Shown here: positions 11,608-22,431 of the stretch, piece after piece | Layout: each line of letters opens with the position of its first letter | Position numbering within the stretch: position 1 is the first letter of the stretch | Assembly (NCBI GenBank): GCA_039566865.1 | Contig: CM076943.1 | Span: 10,526,001-10,590,000, forward strand | Direction: 5' to 3' | From: Aurelia coerulea | Taxonomy: Eukaryota > Cnidaria > Scyphozoa > Semaeostomeae > Ulmaridae | Length of the DNA stretch: 64,000 nucleotides | Notes under the pieces: model-generated | Seen by the model: the letters and a program-made list of their open reading frames with translations, nothing else | What the model was told of the DNA's origin: nothing | Databases searched by the model: none | Position numbers and translations under genes: made by a program

Positions 11608-12065
11608 ACATTTTGACGAAGTTATGAAAAGATTTAAGATTATCCTGTGATGTCATAACTGATATTTTTAATCATGTAAATCAAATTTTTTTCGCTGAAT
11701 TTTACTAAATTGATCATGCTGATTCTGAATCTACAGTCAATAGATTGTCATCGTGTCTAGAAATTACATTTTCCACATTTTTCAGACAGTGGGAAAAGGA
11801 TGTGTGTCAACTCATTAATAAAGTTAATTAAAATTAAAATTAAACACTGACCAAGATTTTATGGACATGTTTGACCAAACAACAGTGGTGTTTTTATCAT
11901 TAAGATTAACATTAACATAACAGCTCAGCAATTGCAGATTCCGAATCAGCATGATCGATTTAGTAAGATTCAATGAAAAAGAATTCATTACATGATTATA
12001 AGAAAATGTCAATTATGCATAGGACTGATTACATCATACAAACTTGTCTAACTTCATCAAAATAT
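11608..12065. repeat. Foldback repeat
   Basis: ACATTTTGACGAAGTTA, AATCATGTAA, TTTTACTAAATTGATCATGC and TGATTCTGAATC read left to right from 11608. They recur inverted, as GATTCCGAATCAGCATGATC and onward, from 11936 to about 12065. The tip is near 11760-11930. A direct duplication of GGACTGATTACATCATAC follows at 12022 and 12092. Confidence 0.6.
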
Positions 12066-12169
12066 GGAACAAATTATTTTTCACTTGAAAGGACTGATTA
12101 CATCATACTATGAAAAAACTTAGTCTAACTTCATCAAAAATAACACTTCCGGTCAAAATTAAAAAAGGT

Positions 12170-13290
12170 ACCAAGTAACAAGAGCAGATTTTGTACCAAG
12201 TATATTCTGAATCTTTATTGTCGATTTGTTATAAGTGAGGCATAAAATCAATGGTTAGCATGATTGTTAGATTGTTAGACAATATTCCCTGTCTATAAGT
12301 GTATAGGAGACATGTCAGCCCGTTACAGAAAATCACTGGTTCTTTTATGCCTGTTTTTAATGTACTCCAATTTTCCTGCACTGCCCCCACACTCTGCAAA
12401 CGAGTGACAAAAGTTTTAATCTATGTACTGTTAATACCCCTGTCAATTAAGTCATGAAAATTTCAATTAATCCACCAAACCTGGATATCATTGGAAAGAA
12501 GATAGATTGTACTTTGAGATGGTATGCATCAAATTGATTAAAATCTTAGCATTTCCTGAAAAATCTCGAATGAAACTGGGTTGCGTTTTTTCTGAAACAC
12601 CCTGTGCATACTGGCATTCGTTGAACATTTCAGCGTGAGCCTTCATTAGTAATAAACTTCACAAACCAGATAGCGCATATCAATCTGAAGATACGATCAT
12701 AAAAAGCAGAAATGCAATTGTCTAAAGAGAAAGAGGTACAACGTTTATTTCATAACATGGCCGGTGCAAAACGTAACGGGTAACTACTTTTTTTGAGCTT
12801 GTACAGAACTGGGTCAACACTTTTTACAAAACAATGTGGACGTGGCAGTAACTTTTTATAAGCTCCAGATGAAGTTTGAAATATAAAACGGCTCATTTTG
12901 AGGACCAAATTATGAATCATGCAATTTGAGAAATGCTTGGAAGGATGTGTATGAAAATGACGCAAAACGTCCTTGTCAGTCGTTTGCAAGAACGATTCAT
13001 CAGTAATTTCCCTTCATCTTGAAAGTTGATTTTTTCGTGGACAATGACTCATAAGGGCCTGCAGATTTCGTTATGGTCTTTGGTTAATTCGTCGTAGGTC
13101 TTTGGTTAATTCGTCGTAGGTATTTGCAACATCTCTTGTCCATGACTACGGAAGACATTTGTTTGCAAGAATTTTCGTTCTCCACCGGCTATGTAATATA
13201 ATAAATTTTGCACTGTCCCTAACCAATACAATGTGTGAAGCAAAGATACTGAAGTGACAGTTAATGATGCAAGAGATATTGAAAGCGTAA
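12170..13290. other. Gene-free stretch with one dispersed repeat
   Basis: Positions 12480-12606 match the dispersed repeat at 6874-7000. A 25-bp unit ggtctttggttaattcgtcg is present twice in tandem near 13080-13128. Otherwise no exon, RNA gene or element boundary recognised. Confidence 0.45.
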
Positions 13291-13301
13291 GAGTGAGAGC
13301 T

Positions 13302-13590
13302 CCCGGGGGAGGACATAACATGTTCGGGGTACGGGTATGTGCCGCCCATATGGGTAGGTTTTTGGACCAAAAATTTTCCAAACAAGGGTCCTTTTTCGGC
13401 AGATTTTCCATAAACATGGGTGGGGCTTCGCTGAAATTCGCAAAAAATGGTTAAAATGGGTTTTCCGCCAAAATTCATGATAAAAGTGGGTATCAAAAGC
13501 AAGTTTCGGTAATTATAAGAGGGTAGCTTCTGAAAACCGGGCGGCAGACCCCGTCCATCCACAAGTCATGTACCCCCCCCCCCCTCCCGG
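13302..13590. mobile_element. G-tract-ended MITE, ~289 bp
   Basis: The left end CCCGGGGGAGGACATAACAT pairs with an inverted right end CCGGGAGGGGGG...TACATGAC. Flanks TGAGAGCT (13294-13301) and TGAGAACT (13591-13598) match at 7 of 8 bases, suggesting an 8-bp TSD. Subterminal TATGTGCCGCCC resembles the GGGACGTGCC motif of the elements at 43537, 41499 and 48414. Open frames across it are a by-product of composition. Confidence 0.6.
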
Positions 13591-13892
13591 TGAGAACTGC
13601 TAGTCTGCTGCTGTAGTGACTGTCTCGTGGGAGCTGAAAATCTGTATTAAATAACTTTGAACTTGTAACTTGAATACAGTGTAAGAGCTCGTGCGTGATG
13701 AACCATAATAAGAATCGAACAAAGCATCACGATTTTGGGGCAAATAGGTGAATTATGTTGGAGAAACCCAAAGAAGACCCTAGCGTTTGAGTTCCCAGAT
13801 AGATGTTCCAAATTAAAGATGGGACCACTTCAATTTTAACCGAAAATAGTCGAGGAAATAGTAGTTTTGAAAACTAATTTAAGCATATATCT

Positions 13893-13905
13893 TATTTCTA
13901 TAGGC
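13893..13905 (+). promoter_or_regulatory. Candidate 3' splice site in the 5' UTR of the GT8-like gene
   Basis: A pyrimidine-biased TATTTCTATAG lies about 55 bases upstream of the first ATG of the glycosyltransferase frame. It would fit the end of an intron in the 5' UTR. Inference from the motif only. Confidence 0.3.
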
Positions 13906-14576
13906 TGGCAAATGAACAAATGAATGAGGAATTAAACCCAACCAAGGAAAATCTTTAAATATGAATGCTGTCACAAGAGGAAAGGGAAGGTGTCAAAGTG
14001 CCATAGCAACACGACAACCTACCTATCAATCAAGGCGACCAAGACTCCTTTCCGCTAAAGATATCAGGTCAACACTGAGTATTAGCACGCCCGTTTTGTA
14101 CAGGCCTAAGTATGCGTACTTCACAATGGTCTTAACAGATGAGAGCCTTCCTGGTGCCCTTTTGCTTGGCTGGTCTTTAAAAAAGACTGCGACACAGTAT
14201 GATGTTGTTGTCATGGTAACAGCTGAAATTGGCAATCGCGTTCGAGCTTCATTGAAAAAAGTTTTTGATCGGGTTGTTGTTGTTGATATCATTGAAACGA
14301 TTCGTCAACCATTCACCAAATCAAGACTTTTATCAGAAAATGAACGGCGGCTATTTTCACGCAAAATGACAAAAGGGAACCTCTTTAGATTTATCGAATA
14401 TGAAAAAATATTGTTTGTTGAAAACAGCTTATATTTCCTGCAAAACATAGATGAATTATTTGAACTACAGACCCCAGCTGGTATATTATCACTTATCGAC
14501 GCTGCAAATCAGGAAATGTATCATGGGATACATTTATCACGTGATCATGTAATAAAATCAATGCAGGTGTCACGTG

Positions 14577-14580
14577 GTAT
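14577..14580. repeat. Target-site duplication GTAT (left)
   Basis: GTAT directly precedes the 5' LTR and is repeated directly after the 3' LTR at 20436-20439. BEL/Pao elements make short duplications of 4-6 bp. Confidence 0.8.
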
Positions 14581-14740
14581 TATGCGGATTATGACGTTGT
14601 AGACCATTTCGTTTCAACCTCGTACTGAAGTAGGGGTAAGGACACGTTTTAGTTTTGTTGTTGTTGTGTTATCGTGAGACTTTTTAGGCCTGTTTGGCTA
14701 CCGTGAGTTGGGAGTTCTGTATGCTATACAATTCGGCATA
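14581..14740 (+). repeat. BEL/Pao 5' LTR (160 bp)
   Basis: Begins TATGCGGATTATGACG and ends ACAATTCGGCATA; the outermost TATGC and GCATA are inverted repeats. Identical to the 3' LTR except for G at 14634. Unusually short for an LTR. Confidence 0.92.
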
Positions 14741-14744
14741 TATG

Positions 14745-14765
14745 TGGCGATCCTCGCAAAGGACC
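14745..14765 (+). promoter_or_regulatory. Candidate primer-binding site
   Basis: TGGCGATCCTCGCAAAGG starts four bases after the 5' LTR. TGG is the complement of a tRNA CCA end, as expected for a tRNA-primed element. I cannot assign the tRNA. Confidence 0.45.
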
Positions 14766-14928
14766 TGTTGGTAAGATTTACAACAATTACATACATTCAT
14801 TTGTGAGATTTTGTGAGCAATTTCCGCCTTACTTAGGTATATGCTTAGGTAAAGGGAAATTAATATTAACATACAACAGATATAAGCAAACAGTTTAGGG
14901 GGGCCCACCCAGTAGGCTAGTTAGGATT

Positions 14929-17580
14929 ATGCATTCTGATAACAATGCTCAAGGAGAGGCTGAGGACCCCAGGGAAGTAGTAGAGGTACTCAAGAATGAT
15001 GAAAAACAGAAGTGTGAGAGAGAAATTGAGAAAGAGATAGCAAAAATGCAATTTTATTCTGAGCAAATAGATGAATTAATTCATGACAATGACATGCAGG
15101 AGATAAAGCTGGTCTCTGAGAGAATAGATCAACTACAAAATAAGATATTAGCTTTAAGTTCACAGATACAGGAACTTAAGATTAGTGAAGGAGAAACAAG
15201 CAGAGATGTAAGACAATGGAAAAAGAATTTAAAGGATAGGTACATGCCATGGGTTGACCAGAAGGGAAAGCTAACAAAGGTTTTGATAGAACAACAAAAC
15301 AGAGTAGCACAAGATAAGGAGAGGGAGATTTTGAGAGAGTCACAGCTCAAACGTCAAGTTGAGCAGCAAAGATTGGCAGAGGTTCAAGAGCAGCAAGCAC
15401 AGTTTGAAGAAGAATCTAGAAAACAAAGATACCAACTAGAGAAAGATTTATGGGAGCAAAAAATGAGAGCAGAGCTAGAAATGGTAGAGAAGAAAATGGA
15501 AGCAGAGAAAAACCATCAAATTGATCAAGCAAAATTACCAAAGTTGAAAATAACAGCCTTTAATGGTACAGCATGTGATTGGGTGAGATTTGAGAACATG
15601 TTTATCACTCAAGTGCATAACAAAAGGGTAACAGATGAAATAAAATTTGGCTATCTTCTAGAAATGGTGTGCCCAAAAGTTAGAGACAAAATTTCTAACC
15701 TGAGACCTGGTACAATTGGGTACAAAACAGCCTGGGAAAGGTTAGCAAAAGAGTATGGGCAAACACAAATGGTAGTAAATGCACATGTCAGTGAAATTAT
15801 CAATTTATCTACAATAAAGGGAACAAATTATGGAAAAGTTTCAACCTTTTATGAGAAGCTCAGCAAAAGTTATGATGCCTTGCAAACATTAGAAAAAGGA
15901 GACACACTTGGAGGTCTGGTGATGACAACAATCAATAAACTGCCTCATGTGAAACCTGATATTGTCCGCATTGATGATGAGTGGGAGCAGTGGGGTATGG
16001 GAGATCTCATTGATAACCTGGGAAAATGGCTCAAGAGAAATAAGCCAGAGGAAACAGATACTGCAGCAGAAATCCCAAAGAAAGAGAAACATTGGTTTTC
16101 CAAGGGAGAGGGGGGAGCTTCTGCTGCAATTCCAATTAGACAAGGACCCCTTTGTATTTTCTGTAAAGAAAGCCATTGGGGAGATACATGCCCAACATAT
16201 GAAACTCTGGAAAAAAGGAAGAAATTCTTTGTTGATAGAAGACTATGCTTCAACTGTGGAAGACATGGGCACAGAGAAAACAAATGCCACAGCAGAGGAT
16301 GCTTTAAGTGTAAAGCAAGACATCACACAAGTCTTTGTGACAATAAACTGCAAGCTAGTCTGACAGGGTACACAAAACAACCCCAGCCAATTGAAGAGAA
16401 AACATTGCCAGCCATTATTCCATTGAAAGTGCAGGGTGAAACATTCTGGGCACATTTAGACACAGGTGCTGGAAGAGATTTCATATCCAAAGATGCTGCA
16501 AAGAAGCTGGAATTAAAACCAATTAGATATGAATCAAGACATCTTGTGACAGTGACTGGAACAAAGAAACAGTCATTACCAATTTACCAGATAACAATCA
16601 ATTCATTGGATGGAACATCTAGAGAGAGAATTGAAGTGACAGGGGTGAATTTATCAGATTTTACAACAGTTGAAAGACCAAACATCACAGAGTTGAAAGA
16701 CAAGTTTGATCATACAAAAGACAAAAGATTTTACACACAATCAGACAATAGGTACACCATCCATTTGATCTTGGGAGACAATACATATTGTAAAATCAAA
16801 ACAGAAGAAGTTTACAAGGGTAGGAGTGGAGAGCCCATAGTAGAGGGTACAACATTTGGATATATCATTCATGGTGGAGACAAAACTAGTAGTACATGCA
16901 TGTATACAAAAGATAGCACAGATTATGAGAGACTTTACAGTATTGACATTCTTGGTGTGGAAGACAGGGGGGAGAATGACCTGTCTGATATTCATAGAGA
17001 ATTCAATGAGAATGTGACACAAGACAAGGATGGGAGGTACGAAGTCAAAGTACCTTGGATTCCAGGAAACAAAATAACAGAAAGTAATGAAGTACAAAGT
17101 AGATCTCGCCTAAAGAATGTGGAGAGCAAGTTAGAAAGGAACCCTGAACTGAAACACGCATATCAAGACATAGTGGAAACACAGTTGAAAGAGAGGATAG
17201 TGGAAAGAGTGCCAGAAGGAGAAATCAGGGGGGAGAGAGTATTTTATCTGCCCCACAAGCCTGTAGTAAGAGAAGAGGCATCAACAACAAAGGTACGAAT
17301 GGTCTTTGACGCAAGTGCTCGGCCAAGCCCATTGGGAAATAGCCTTAATGAATGCATGTACACCGGCCCAGCTTTGCAACCACAGTTATGGGATATCATG
17401 GTGAGAGCCAGGATGTCTGCAAATCTGTTGATAGGAGATCTGCAGAAAGCCTTTTTGCAGATAGGTATAGCTCAAGAGGATAGAGATGCATTCAGATTTC
17501 TATTCAACATCAACGGCAGAGAGGAACACCTACGCTTTGCTAGGGTTCCGTTTGGAGCAGAAGCCAGCCCATTCATTTAG
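14929..17580 (+). CDS. BEL/Pao gag-pol, first part (gag, protease, start of RT)
   Basis: An 883-codon frame starting at the first ATG after the leader. Residues ~1-190 are a highly charged coiled coil. Residues ~205-360 form a DUF1759-like gag region around [18 protein letters not shown]. Three Cys/His zinc knuckles follow: [27 protein letters not shown] and [13 protein letters not shown]. The aspartic protease active site is [10 protein letters not shown] at about residue 520. Reverse transcriptase begins near [20 protein letters not shown] at ~785 and includes [11 protein letters not shown]. The frame stops right after the RT block [10 protein letters not shown], where a one-base shift leads into the downstream frame. 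It encodes capsid-like and enzymatic functions for cytoplasmic reverse transcription. Confidence 0.93.
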   Translation: MHSDNNAQGEAEDPREVVEVLKNDEKQKCEREIEKEIAKMQFYSEQIDELIHDNDMQEIKLVSERIDQLQNKILALSSQIQELKISEGETSRDVRQWKKNLKDRYMPWVDQKGKLTKVLIEQQNRVAQDKEREILRESQLKRQVEQQRLAEVQEQQAQFEEESRKQRYQLEKDLWEQKMRAELEMVEKKMEAEKNHQIDQAKLPKLKITAFNGTACDWVRFENMFITQVHNKRVTDEIKFGYLLEMVCPKVRDKISNLRPGTIGYKTAWERLAKEYGQTQMVVNAHVSEIINLSTIKGTNYGKVSTFYEKLSKSYDALQTLEKGDTLGGLVMTTINKLPHVKPDIVRIDDEWEQWGMGDLIDNLGKWLKRNKPEETDTAAEIPKKEKHWFSKGEGGASAAIPIRQGPLCIFCKESHWGDTCPTYETLEKRKKFFVDRRLCFNCGRHGHRENKCHSRGCFKCKARHHTSLCDNKLQASLTGYTKQPQPIEEKTLPAIIPLKVQGETFWAHLDTGAGRDFISKDAAKKLELKPIRYESRHLVTVTGTKKQSLPIYQITINSLDGTSRERIEVTGVNLSDFTTVERPNITELKDKFDHTKDKRFYTQSDNRYTIHLILGDNTYCKIKTEEVYKGRSGEPIVEGTTFGYIIHGGDKTSSTCMYTKDSTDYERLYSIDILGVEDRGENDLSDIHREFNENVTQDKDGRYEVKVPWIPGNKITESNEVQSRSRLKNVESKLERNPELKHAYQDIVETQLKERIVERVPEGEIRGERVFYLPHKPVVREEASTTKVRMVFDASARPSPLGNSLNECMYTGPALQPQLWDIMVRARMSANLLIGDLQKAFLQIGIAQEDRDAFRFLFNINGREEHLRFARVPFGAEASPFI

Positions 17581-20222
17581 GAGCGACCCTGAGGTATCAT
17601 TTTGATAAATATACAGACATCTATGACGAAACAACCAAAGAGCTGCGAGAGAACACGTACGTAGATAATCTCATGACCACAGGAAATAGCAAAGAACAGT
17701 TGGAGAGATTCAAACTGGAAGCAACAGATATCCTACAAAAGGGAAAGTTCCCAGTTCACAAATGGGAATCTAATATCAAAGAATTAGAGAGTGAAGGGAT
17801 GCAAAACCCAAGCAAAATCTTAGGCCATATATGGGATAAAGAGAATGATACGTTTGAAGTACAGATTCCAAAACAGGCAAAAGACCAGACAGTAACAAAG
17901 AGATCAATTTTAAGTAAGTTGGGGAGTATCTATGATCCATTAGGCTTAATGTCACCCACGCTAGTTGAAGGAAAACGCATATACAGAGAGGCATGTGAAG
18001 AAAATAATCAATGGAACAAAGAAGTATCTGCAGATGTAAAAAGAGAGTGGCTGAAGTGGACAAATCAGCTTAGAAATGTAAAAGTTCCAAGAAGTTTGAT
18101 TAAAGCAGAGAAGAGAGTTAAAGCAGTTCACATACATCAGTTTGCAGATGCAAGCGAAATCGCTTGTTCCACAGTCACAATAGCTATAGTTGAGGATGAA
18201 ACTAACAGAGTTATGGGGCTTTTAACATCAAAGTCAAGAATTGCAAAGAAGAACACATCTATAGCAAGATTAGAGTTAATCAGTGGTCTTATGGCTGCTA
18301 ACATGGTGAGAAATCTATGTAAAGCATTACAGGGACTGCCCATTCAGTCAGTTACTGTCTGGATGGACAGCATGGTTGCGTTATATTGGATAACGAATCC
18401 AGGCAAAACGTGGAAGACCTTTGTATCCAATAGAGTACGGAAGATGTCAGAGATCACAGAAGAGAATAAAGTTAAGTGGAAACATTGTCCAACTGACAAG
18501 AACATTGCCGATCTAGGAAGTAGAGGGGCGTCTATAGAGAAAACAGAAAAGGGGGATTGGTTTGATGGACCAAGTTGGTTGTTGAATGAGGAAGACTGGC
18601 CCACACAACCAGTTTTAAAGAGTTCAAAGAAATCAAACGATGAAGCTAAACCTATCAAAGAAATCGTAGCTTATTCCAGGGAGACAGAAGTTATACCAGA
18701 TGAGTGGGATAGTTTATTAGAGCGTAAATCCTACTGGACCACCCTGAGAGTGACAGCTTGGACCCTGAGATTGATAAACAACTGCAGAGCCAAAGTCAAC
18801 AAGACAAAGAAATCGAGTGGACCATTGACAACGGAAGAAATCCAAAAAGCCAGGGAGTATTGGATTTTGAGAGCACAGAGAGACATACCAGAGAAATTAG
18901 AAAGACCTGGATGGAAGCTGGAACAGGATCCAAAGACAGGGATCCTTAGGTGTGTTGGCAGAATACAAGAATACCAGCCAATTTACCTTGACAATGGAGT
19001 ATTTACACGGAAGTTAATACAACACGAACACGAGAAAGTAAAGCATCTTGGGTTGGTAAGCACAATGACAGCAATTAGAGAGAACTGGCACATTCTACAT
19101 CTGAGAACGCTTGCCAAGAGACATATACGCAATTGCAACATATGCAAGGTATTTTCAACGAAACCGTATGGAGCAAATTTAACAGCACCATTGCCGAAAT
19201 TCCGCACCGAAGTAAGTCGACCATTCGAATTTACTGGAGTAGATTTCGCAGGACCCATACTTTACAAAGTTGGAAAGAGAGAAGAGGCAAAAGCTTATAT
19301 CATTATTTTCACGTGTGCTACCATAAGAGCCGTACAGTTGGAAGTGACCAAATCACAGACAGCAGAAGAATTCATAAGGAAGCTGAACGCATTTATTGCA
19401 AGGAAAACAAGACCATCAGTCATCGTTTCAGACAATGGGGGAGCATTTAAAGCCACAGCTGAGTGGATCAAGAAGTTGCGGAGGAGTGAATCATTGCATG
19501 ATTATCTTGCGAGACAGGAAATCAAGTGGAACTTCAATTTGAGTAGATCTCCTTGGTGGGGGTCTATATACGAACGGCTTATCAAGGACATCAAGGGTAC
19601 TCTTTACAAAACCTTGGGTCGTTCTCACCTCTCCTTTGAGCAACTAGAATCCGTAATTATAGATATTGAGCGCCACTTAAATAATCGCCCTTTAACATAC
19701 ATAGAAAGTGAGGTTGGGGAGGGTAAAGTTCTCACCCCTAATAGTATAATGTGGGGTCAAAATGCTCACACTTTGGAAGACCTGGAAGTAGATATGGACA
19801 ATGTGACAAAGTTTCAAAGAAGACTCGAGAATGCAAGAGCACATTCTTGGTCAAGATGGTCACGAGAGTATGTGAGAAGTTTGATGGACTATCATCGAAT
19901 CAACAGAACAGAAGCAGTTGTACCAGAAGTTGGTGAAGTAGTTCTGATCGTCGGAGAGGAGAAGAATCGCGGATTGTGGATGAAGGGTAGAGTTTTACAA
20001 CATGTCAAAGGGAAGGACGGCGTTATTCGAGGAGCAATTGTTTTGCACAAAGGAAATCGTCTGGAGAGACCTTTACAGTTGTTATGTCCGCTGGAAATCA
20101 GAAGTGAGATGTCTGCAGAAGCACCAGTGATGGAGAACAAGGAAAGAGTTCATTCAAGAGAGCGCAGAACAGCCGCAAAGAATGCAGATGCTAAAACACA
20201 GCTGATGTTGGACGATGAGTGA
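17574..20222 (+). CDS. BEL/Pao pol, second part (RT end, RNase H, integrase)
   Basis: This frame continues pol in a different phase. It is open from about 17574, and the first ATG is at 17673. It opens with [14 protein letters not shown] and the RT catalytic block TYVDNLMTT, where the more usual YVDD reads YVDN. RNase H follows ([22 protein letters not shown]). The integrase zinc finger is [10 protein letters not shown]...CNICK (about 19026-19145). The integrase core has [15 protein letters not shown] and [15 protein letters not shown], supplying the D,D,E residues. The C-terminal DUF5641-like part runs to 20222 ([20 protein letters not shown]). Because it is out of frame with the first part, the element as read could not make a single polyprotein. 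Confidence 0.93.
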   Translation, partial: HLGATLRYHFDKYTDIYDETTKELRENTYVDNLMTTGNSKEQLERFKLEATDILQKGKFPVHKWESNIKELESEGMQNPSKILGHIWDKENDTFEVQIPKQAKDQTVTKRSILSKLGSIYDPLGLMSPTLVEGKRIYREACEENNQWNKEVSADVKREWLKWTNQLRNVKVPRSLIKAEKRVKAVHIHQFADASEIACSTVTIAIVEDETNRVMGLLTSKSRIAKKNTSIARLELISGLMAANMVRNLCKALQGLPIQSVTVWMDSMVALYWITNPGKTWKTFVSNRVRKMSEITEENKVKWKHCPTDKNIADLGSRGASIEKTEKGDWFDGPSWLLNEEDWPTQPVLKSSKKSNDEAKPIKEIVAYSRETEVIPDEWDSLLERKSYWTTLRVTAWTLRLINNCRAKVNKTKKSSGPLTTEEIQKAREYWILRAQRDIPEKLERPGWKLEQDPKTGILRCVGRIQEYQPIYLDNGVFTRKLIQHEHEKVKHLGLVSTMTAIRENWHILHLRTLAKRHIRNCNICKVFSTKPYGANLTAPLPKFRTEVSRPFEFTGVDFAGPILYKVGKREEAKAYIIIFTCATIRAVQLEVTKSQTAEEFIRKLNAFIARKTRPSVIVSDNGGAFKATAEWIKKLRRSESLHDYLARQEIKWNFNLSRSPWWGSIYERLIKDIKGTLYKTLGRSHLSFEQLESVIIDIERHLNNRPLTYIESEVGEGKVLTPNSIMWGQNAHTLEDLEVDMDNVTKFQRRLENARAHSWSRWSREYVRSLMDYHRINRTEAVVPEVGEVVLIVGEEKNRGLWMKGRVLQHVKGKDGVIRGAIVLHKGNRLERPLQLLCPLEIRSEMSAEAPVMENKERVHSRERRTAAKNADAKTQLMLDDE

Positions 20223-20254
20223 GTTGTGAAAACTGTAGGTAAAACTTTAGCATT

Positions 20255-20275
20255 CACTAAACTTTTAGGGGAGTG
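20255..20275 (+). promoter_or_regulatory. Polypurine-tract candidate of the BEL/Pao element
   Basis: AGGGGAG immediately precedes the 3' LTR at 20276, in the position where a polypurine tract primes plus-strand synthesis. Short and only weakly purine-rich. Confidence 0.5.
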
Positions 20276-20435
20276 TATGCGGATTATGACGTTGTAGACC
20301 ATTTCGTTTCAACCTCGTACTGAAGTAGAGGTAAGGACACGTTTTAGTTTTGTTGTTGTTGTGTTATCGTGAGACTTTTTAGGCCTGTTTGGCTACCGTG
20401 AGTTGGGAGTTCTGTATGCTATACAATTCGGCATA
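20276..20435 (+). repeat. BEL/Pao 3' LTR (160 bp)
   Basis: Same 160 bases as the 5' LTR except A at 20329. Followed by the GTAT duplication and then by the continuation of the GT8-like frame. Confidence 0.92.
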
Positions 20436-21053
20436 GTATCCGGAGCACAATGATGCTCCTGAAACCAAGCACTTCTCTCTATCATTATTGTCATGCCAAC
20501 GGCCGTCGCCATAGCAGTAATAACTTCATTTGTCCCGACGAAGAGTTTTTCACCAAACTATTTTTAGGCCAATGGACTCATATTCATTTCAAGTATGCGT
20601 CTGTTCGATGGCAAGTTAATAAACTTAATCGTGAGGTGCTTGGAGTTAGCTTGGAGAGTCTTCAGCCATGGGACGATGATTGCAAAAGAATTGAGTATAT
20701 TAGTCAATGGCGATTATTTGCTGTTGAGATGTGTAAGGACATTCCTTTTCTTCGCCGTATTTTCAAACATATGAAATGGTACAATAATAACTCAGACAGA
20801 CAGTCAGTCGCAATTACAAACCTAATCCCTAATCTTTAATTCAAAGTAGTCCTACTTGCCGTTTTGCCCAATCGTTACGGGTATCCAGATCCAAAAACAC
20901 GTGGACTCAGAAAAAATCGCGAATAGCGATACAACATGCATGAATTTCACGCAAGTCCTGAATATTGAAAACATTCTTCAGTTGGAACTTGGGTGGACCC
21001 TAATTAAGGATATGTTGACCCAAAAAATTAAAGGGCCTTCGTTGCCACAGACC

Positions 21054-21059
21054 CAATAA
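21054..21059 (+). terminator. Candidate polyadenylation signal of the GT8-like gene
   Basis: AATAAA about 215 bases after the stop codon of the GT8-like frame. Position is plausible; no other support. Confidence 0.35.
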
Positions 21060-21164
21060 ATCTTTACCCCGGACACAAACAATCTGCATAAACCCAACTA
21101 AAAGAAAGCCCTGGGTCTGACTTGGGCATCCCATCCAGTACACTCCATGATGGGCTTTTTTGGC

Positions 21165-21255
21165 CGGATCTTTCACCTCACCTTCTCTTTAAACTCACCG
21201 TCTCATTTCTCACCTCACCTTCTCTTCAACTCATCATCTCAACCTCACCGTCTCT
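21165..21255. repeat. CTCACC(T/G)TCTCTT simple repeat
   Basis: CTCACCTTCTCTTTAAACTC, CTCACCGTCTCATTTCTCAC and similar 15-30-bp imperfect units recur four to five times. Low-complexity sequence. Confidence 0.6.
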
Positions 21256-21266
21256 TAAACTACTTT

Positions 21267-21810
21267 CAGAGTAACGAGGACAGATTTGAATTCAAAGCGA
21301 TTAGCGATCGCAAAGCAAACAAAGCCGCAAAAGTTTCTCTGAAACCAAGTAGCTAGCGCACTCGTTGTGCATTCCAAAAAATGTTTTTAAGAGCAAACAT
21401 GAGCATGCATCGAAAGGAGAAAGATATATCTACACATCTACCTCAGGCATTTTATTTCTTTGGTTCAGAAGCTGAGCAGAAAGTGTTTTAATTACACCCG
21501 AAAATGTAAGAGCATTGAATCTCCTCCCGACCGACTTTTGAACCAAACAAATTAAATGCCCGAGGCAGATGTGTAGATGTATCCTTCTTCTTTCGATATA
21601 TGCTCATGTTTGCTCTTGAAAACAATTTCTGGAACGCACAACGAGCGCTAGCTAACTGGGTTTCAGAGAAATTTTACGGCTTTGCTCGTTTTGAATTATT
21701 GGCTGAGAGAATTCCCTTTGTCAGCGATCCTTAATCCCTATGAATTGCGGTGTCAATCAAAAGCAACTCATGCTATCGTCTTACAAACTATGGCCTTGTT
21801 TTTCAGAGTA
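21267..21810. mobile_element. Foldback element, copy 1
   Basis: AATTCAAAGCGATTAG, AACAAACAAAGCCGC, TTTCTCTGAAACC, CGCACTCGTTGTGCATTCC, GAGCAAACATGAGCAT and ACACATCTACC appear in order from 21288. The same blocks return inverted to about 21745. The tip lies near 21450-21560. A second copy, with longer preserved arms, is at 55685-56300. Confidence 0.75.
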
Positions 21811-21928
21811 GATAACAGGGCCCCGTAGGTGAGGTAAAAATTCTGGCAAAAAAGAACAACATTTAGTGAAACGAGTGCAGTGGACAAATGAATGGCAAGT
21901 AGAACTTCTTTAAAGTTTTTTTTTAAAC

Positions 21929-22431
21929 CGGGTGTCCCATAAAAAGTACTCCTGTTTAAAAATCACCAAAAATTGATTATCAAACCTTTGATAACATTTT
22001 CTTTTTGACTTGTTGTGTCAAAGACCAAACAATATTCATATATGATAAAATGTTTGCCTTTGATACAGCAAGGTAGAGAAATCATACGTTGAAAAACCTT
22101 ATTTTGAGCTATAGTTTTGAAGCAAAATACTCAATCTTGCGTAAGAGTCCAATTTTTCAGATTTTTTATCATTATTGAAGTCTCCAATGATAGTGTGCAT
22201 TTCTTTCTGCAACTTATGACCAAACTAGAAGCGTTACATGCACAAATAAATTCATCTGGCAATCATCAATGCTTTTTTGCAGTATGACTCAAATTCTGAA
22301 ACCAATTACAAGAATAACTATATATTGGATAATAATTTGGTCCTTGATCTACTGGACAAAAAAAGAAAATCGAAGATCGGCTGTGTAATCAAATTTTGGT
22401 GATTTTTCAAACTTTTTTTTGGGACACCCGG
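21929..22431. mobile_element. CCGGGTGTCCC-type MITE, 503 bp
   Basis: Left end CCGGGTGTCCCATAAAAAGT, with AAAAATCACCAAAAATTGAT further in. The right end is the inverse: CCGGGTGTCCCAAAAAAAAA, then AAAATCACCAAAATTTGATT. TA follows on the right; the left flank has AA, so the duplication is imperfect. No coding frame. Confidence 0.75.

Larger units (their letters stand above)
14581..20435 (+). mobile_element. BEL/Pao LTR retrotransposon, nearly intact
   Basis: A 5,855-bp element with 160-bp LTRs at both ends, a leader (14741-14928), and a gag-pol coding region from 14929 to 20222 broken by one frameshift. Order of domains: gag-like coiled coil and DUF1759-type region, zinc knuckles, aspartic protease, reverse transcriptase, RNase H, integrase, and a C-terminal DUF5641-like region. 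This protease-RT-RNase H-integrase order with the DUF1759 and DUF5641 blocks identifies BEL/Pao. No envelope frame follows. The LTRs differ at one position (14634 versus 20329), so insertion is recent. It landed inside the GT8-like frame in the same orientation. Confidence 0.95.
13961..20839 (+). pseudogene. GT8-like glycosyltransferase, split by a BEL/Pao insertion
   Basis: The left part (13961-14580) and right part (20440-20839) lie in one frame across the 4-bp GTAT duplication and together encode 339 aa, a normal size for a small GT8 enzyme. The N-terminal part shows the glycogenin-like pattern: YAYFTMVLTDESLPGALLLG (residues ~46-65), VVVMVTAEI, a run of Val residues before DIIE, and LQNIDELFEL near residue 165. 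GT8 enzymes use a nucleotide sugar and a metal bound by DxD. At the DxD position, just before LQNIDELF, this protein reads ENS, so catalysis by the usual route is doubtful. Apart from the transposon no stop or frameshift is seen. The frame is intronless in its coding part. It resembles the P13/GT8 group known from large DNA viruses and some animals, so transfer is possible but unproven. AATAAA occurs at about 21054. Confidence 0.7.

Noticed and set aside
13106..13562. Overlapping minus-strand frames of 60-138 codons
   Set aside because: They run through the G-tract MITE at 13302-13590 and reflect its composition.
14684..14908. Minus-strand frame in the retrotransposon leader
   Set aside because: Lies antisense to the LTR end and leader of the BEL/Pao element and has no recognised content.
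17560..17690. Programmed ribosomal frameshift between two pol frames
   Set aside because: The shift falls in the middle of the reverse-transcriptase fold rather than at a gag-pol border, and no slippery heptamer with a downstream structure is evident. A point indel is simpler.
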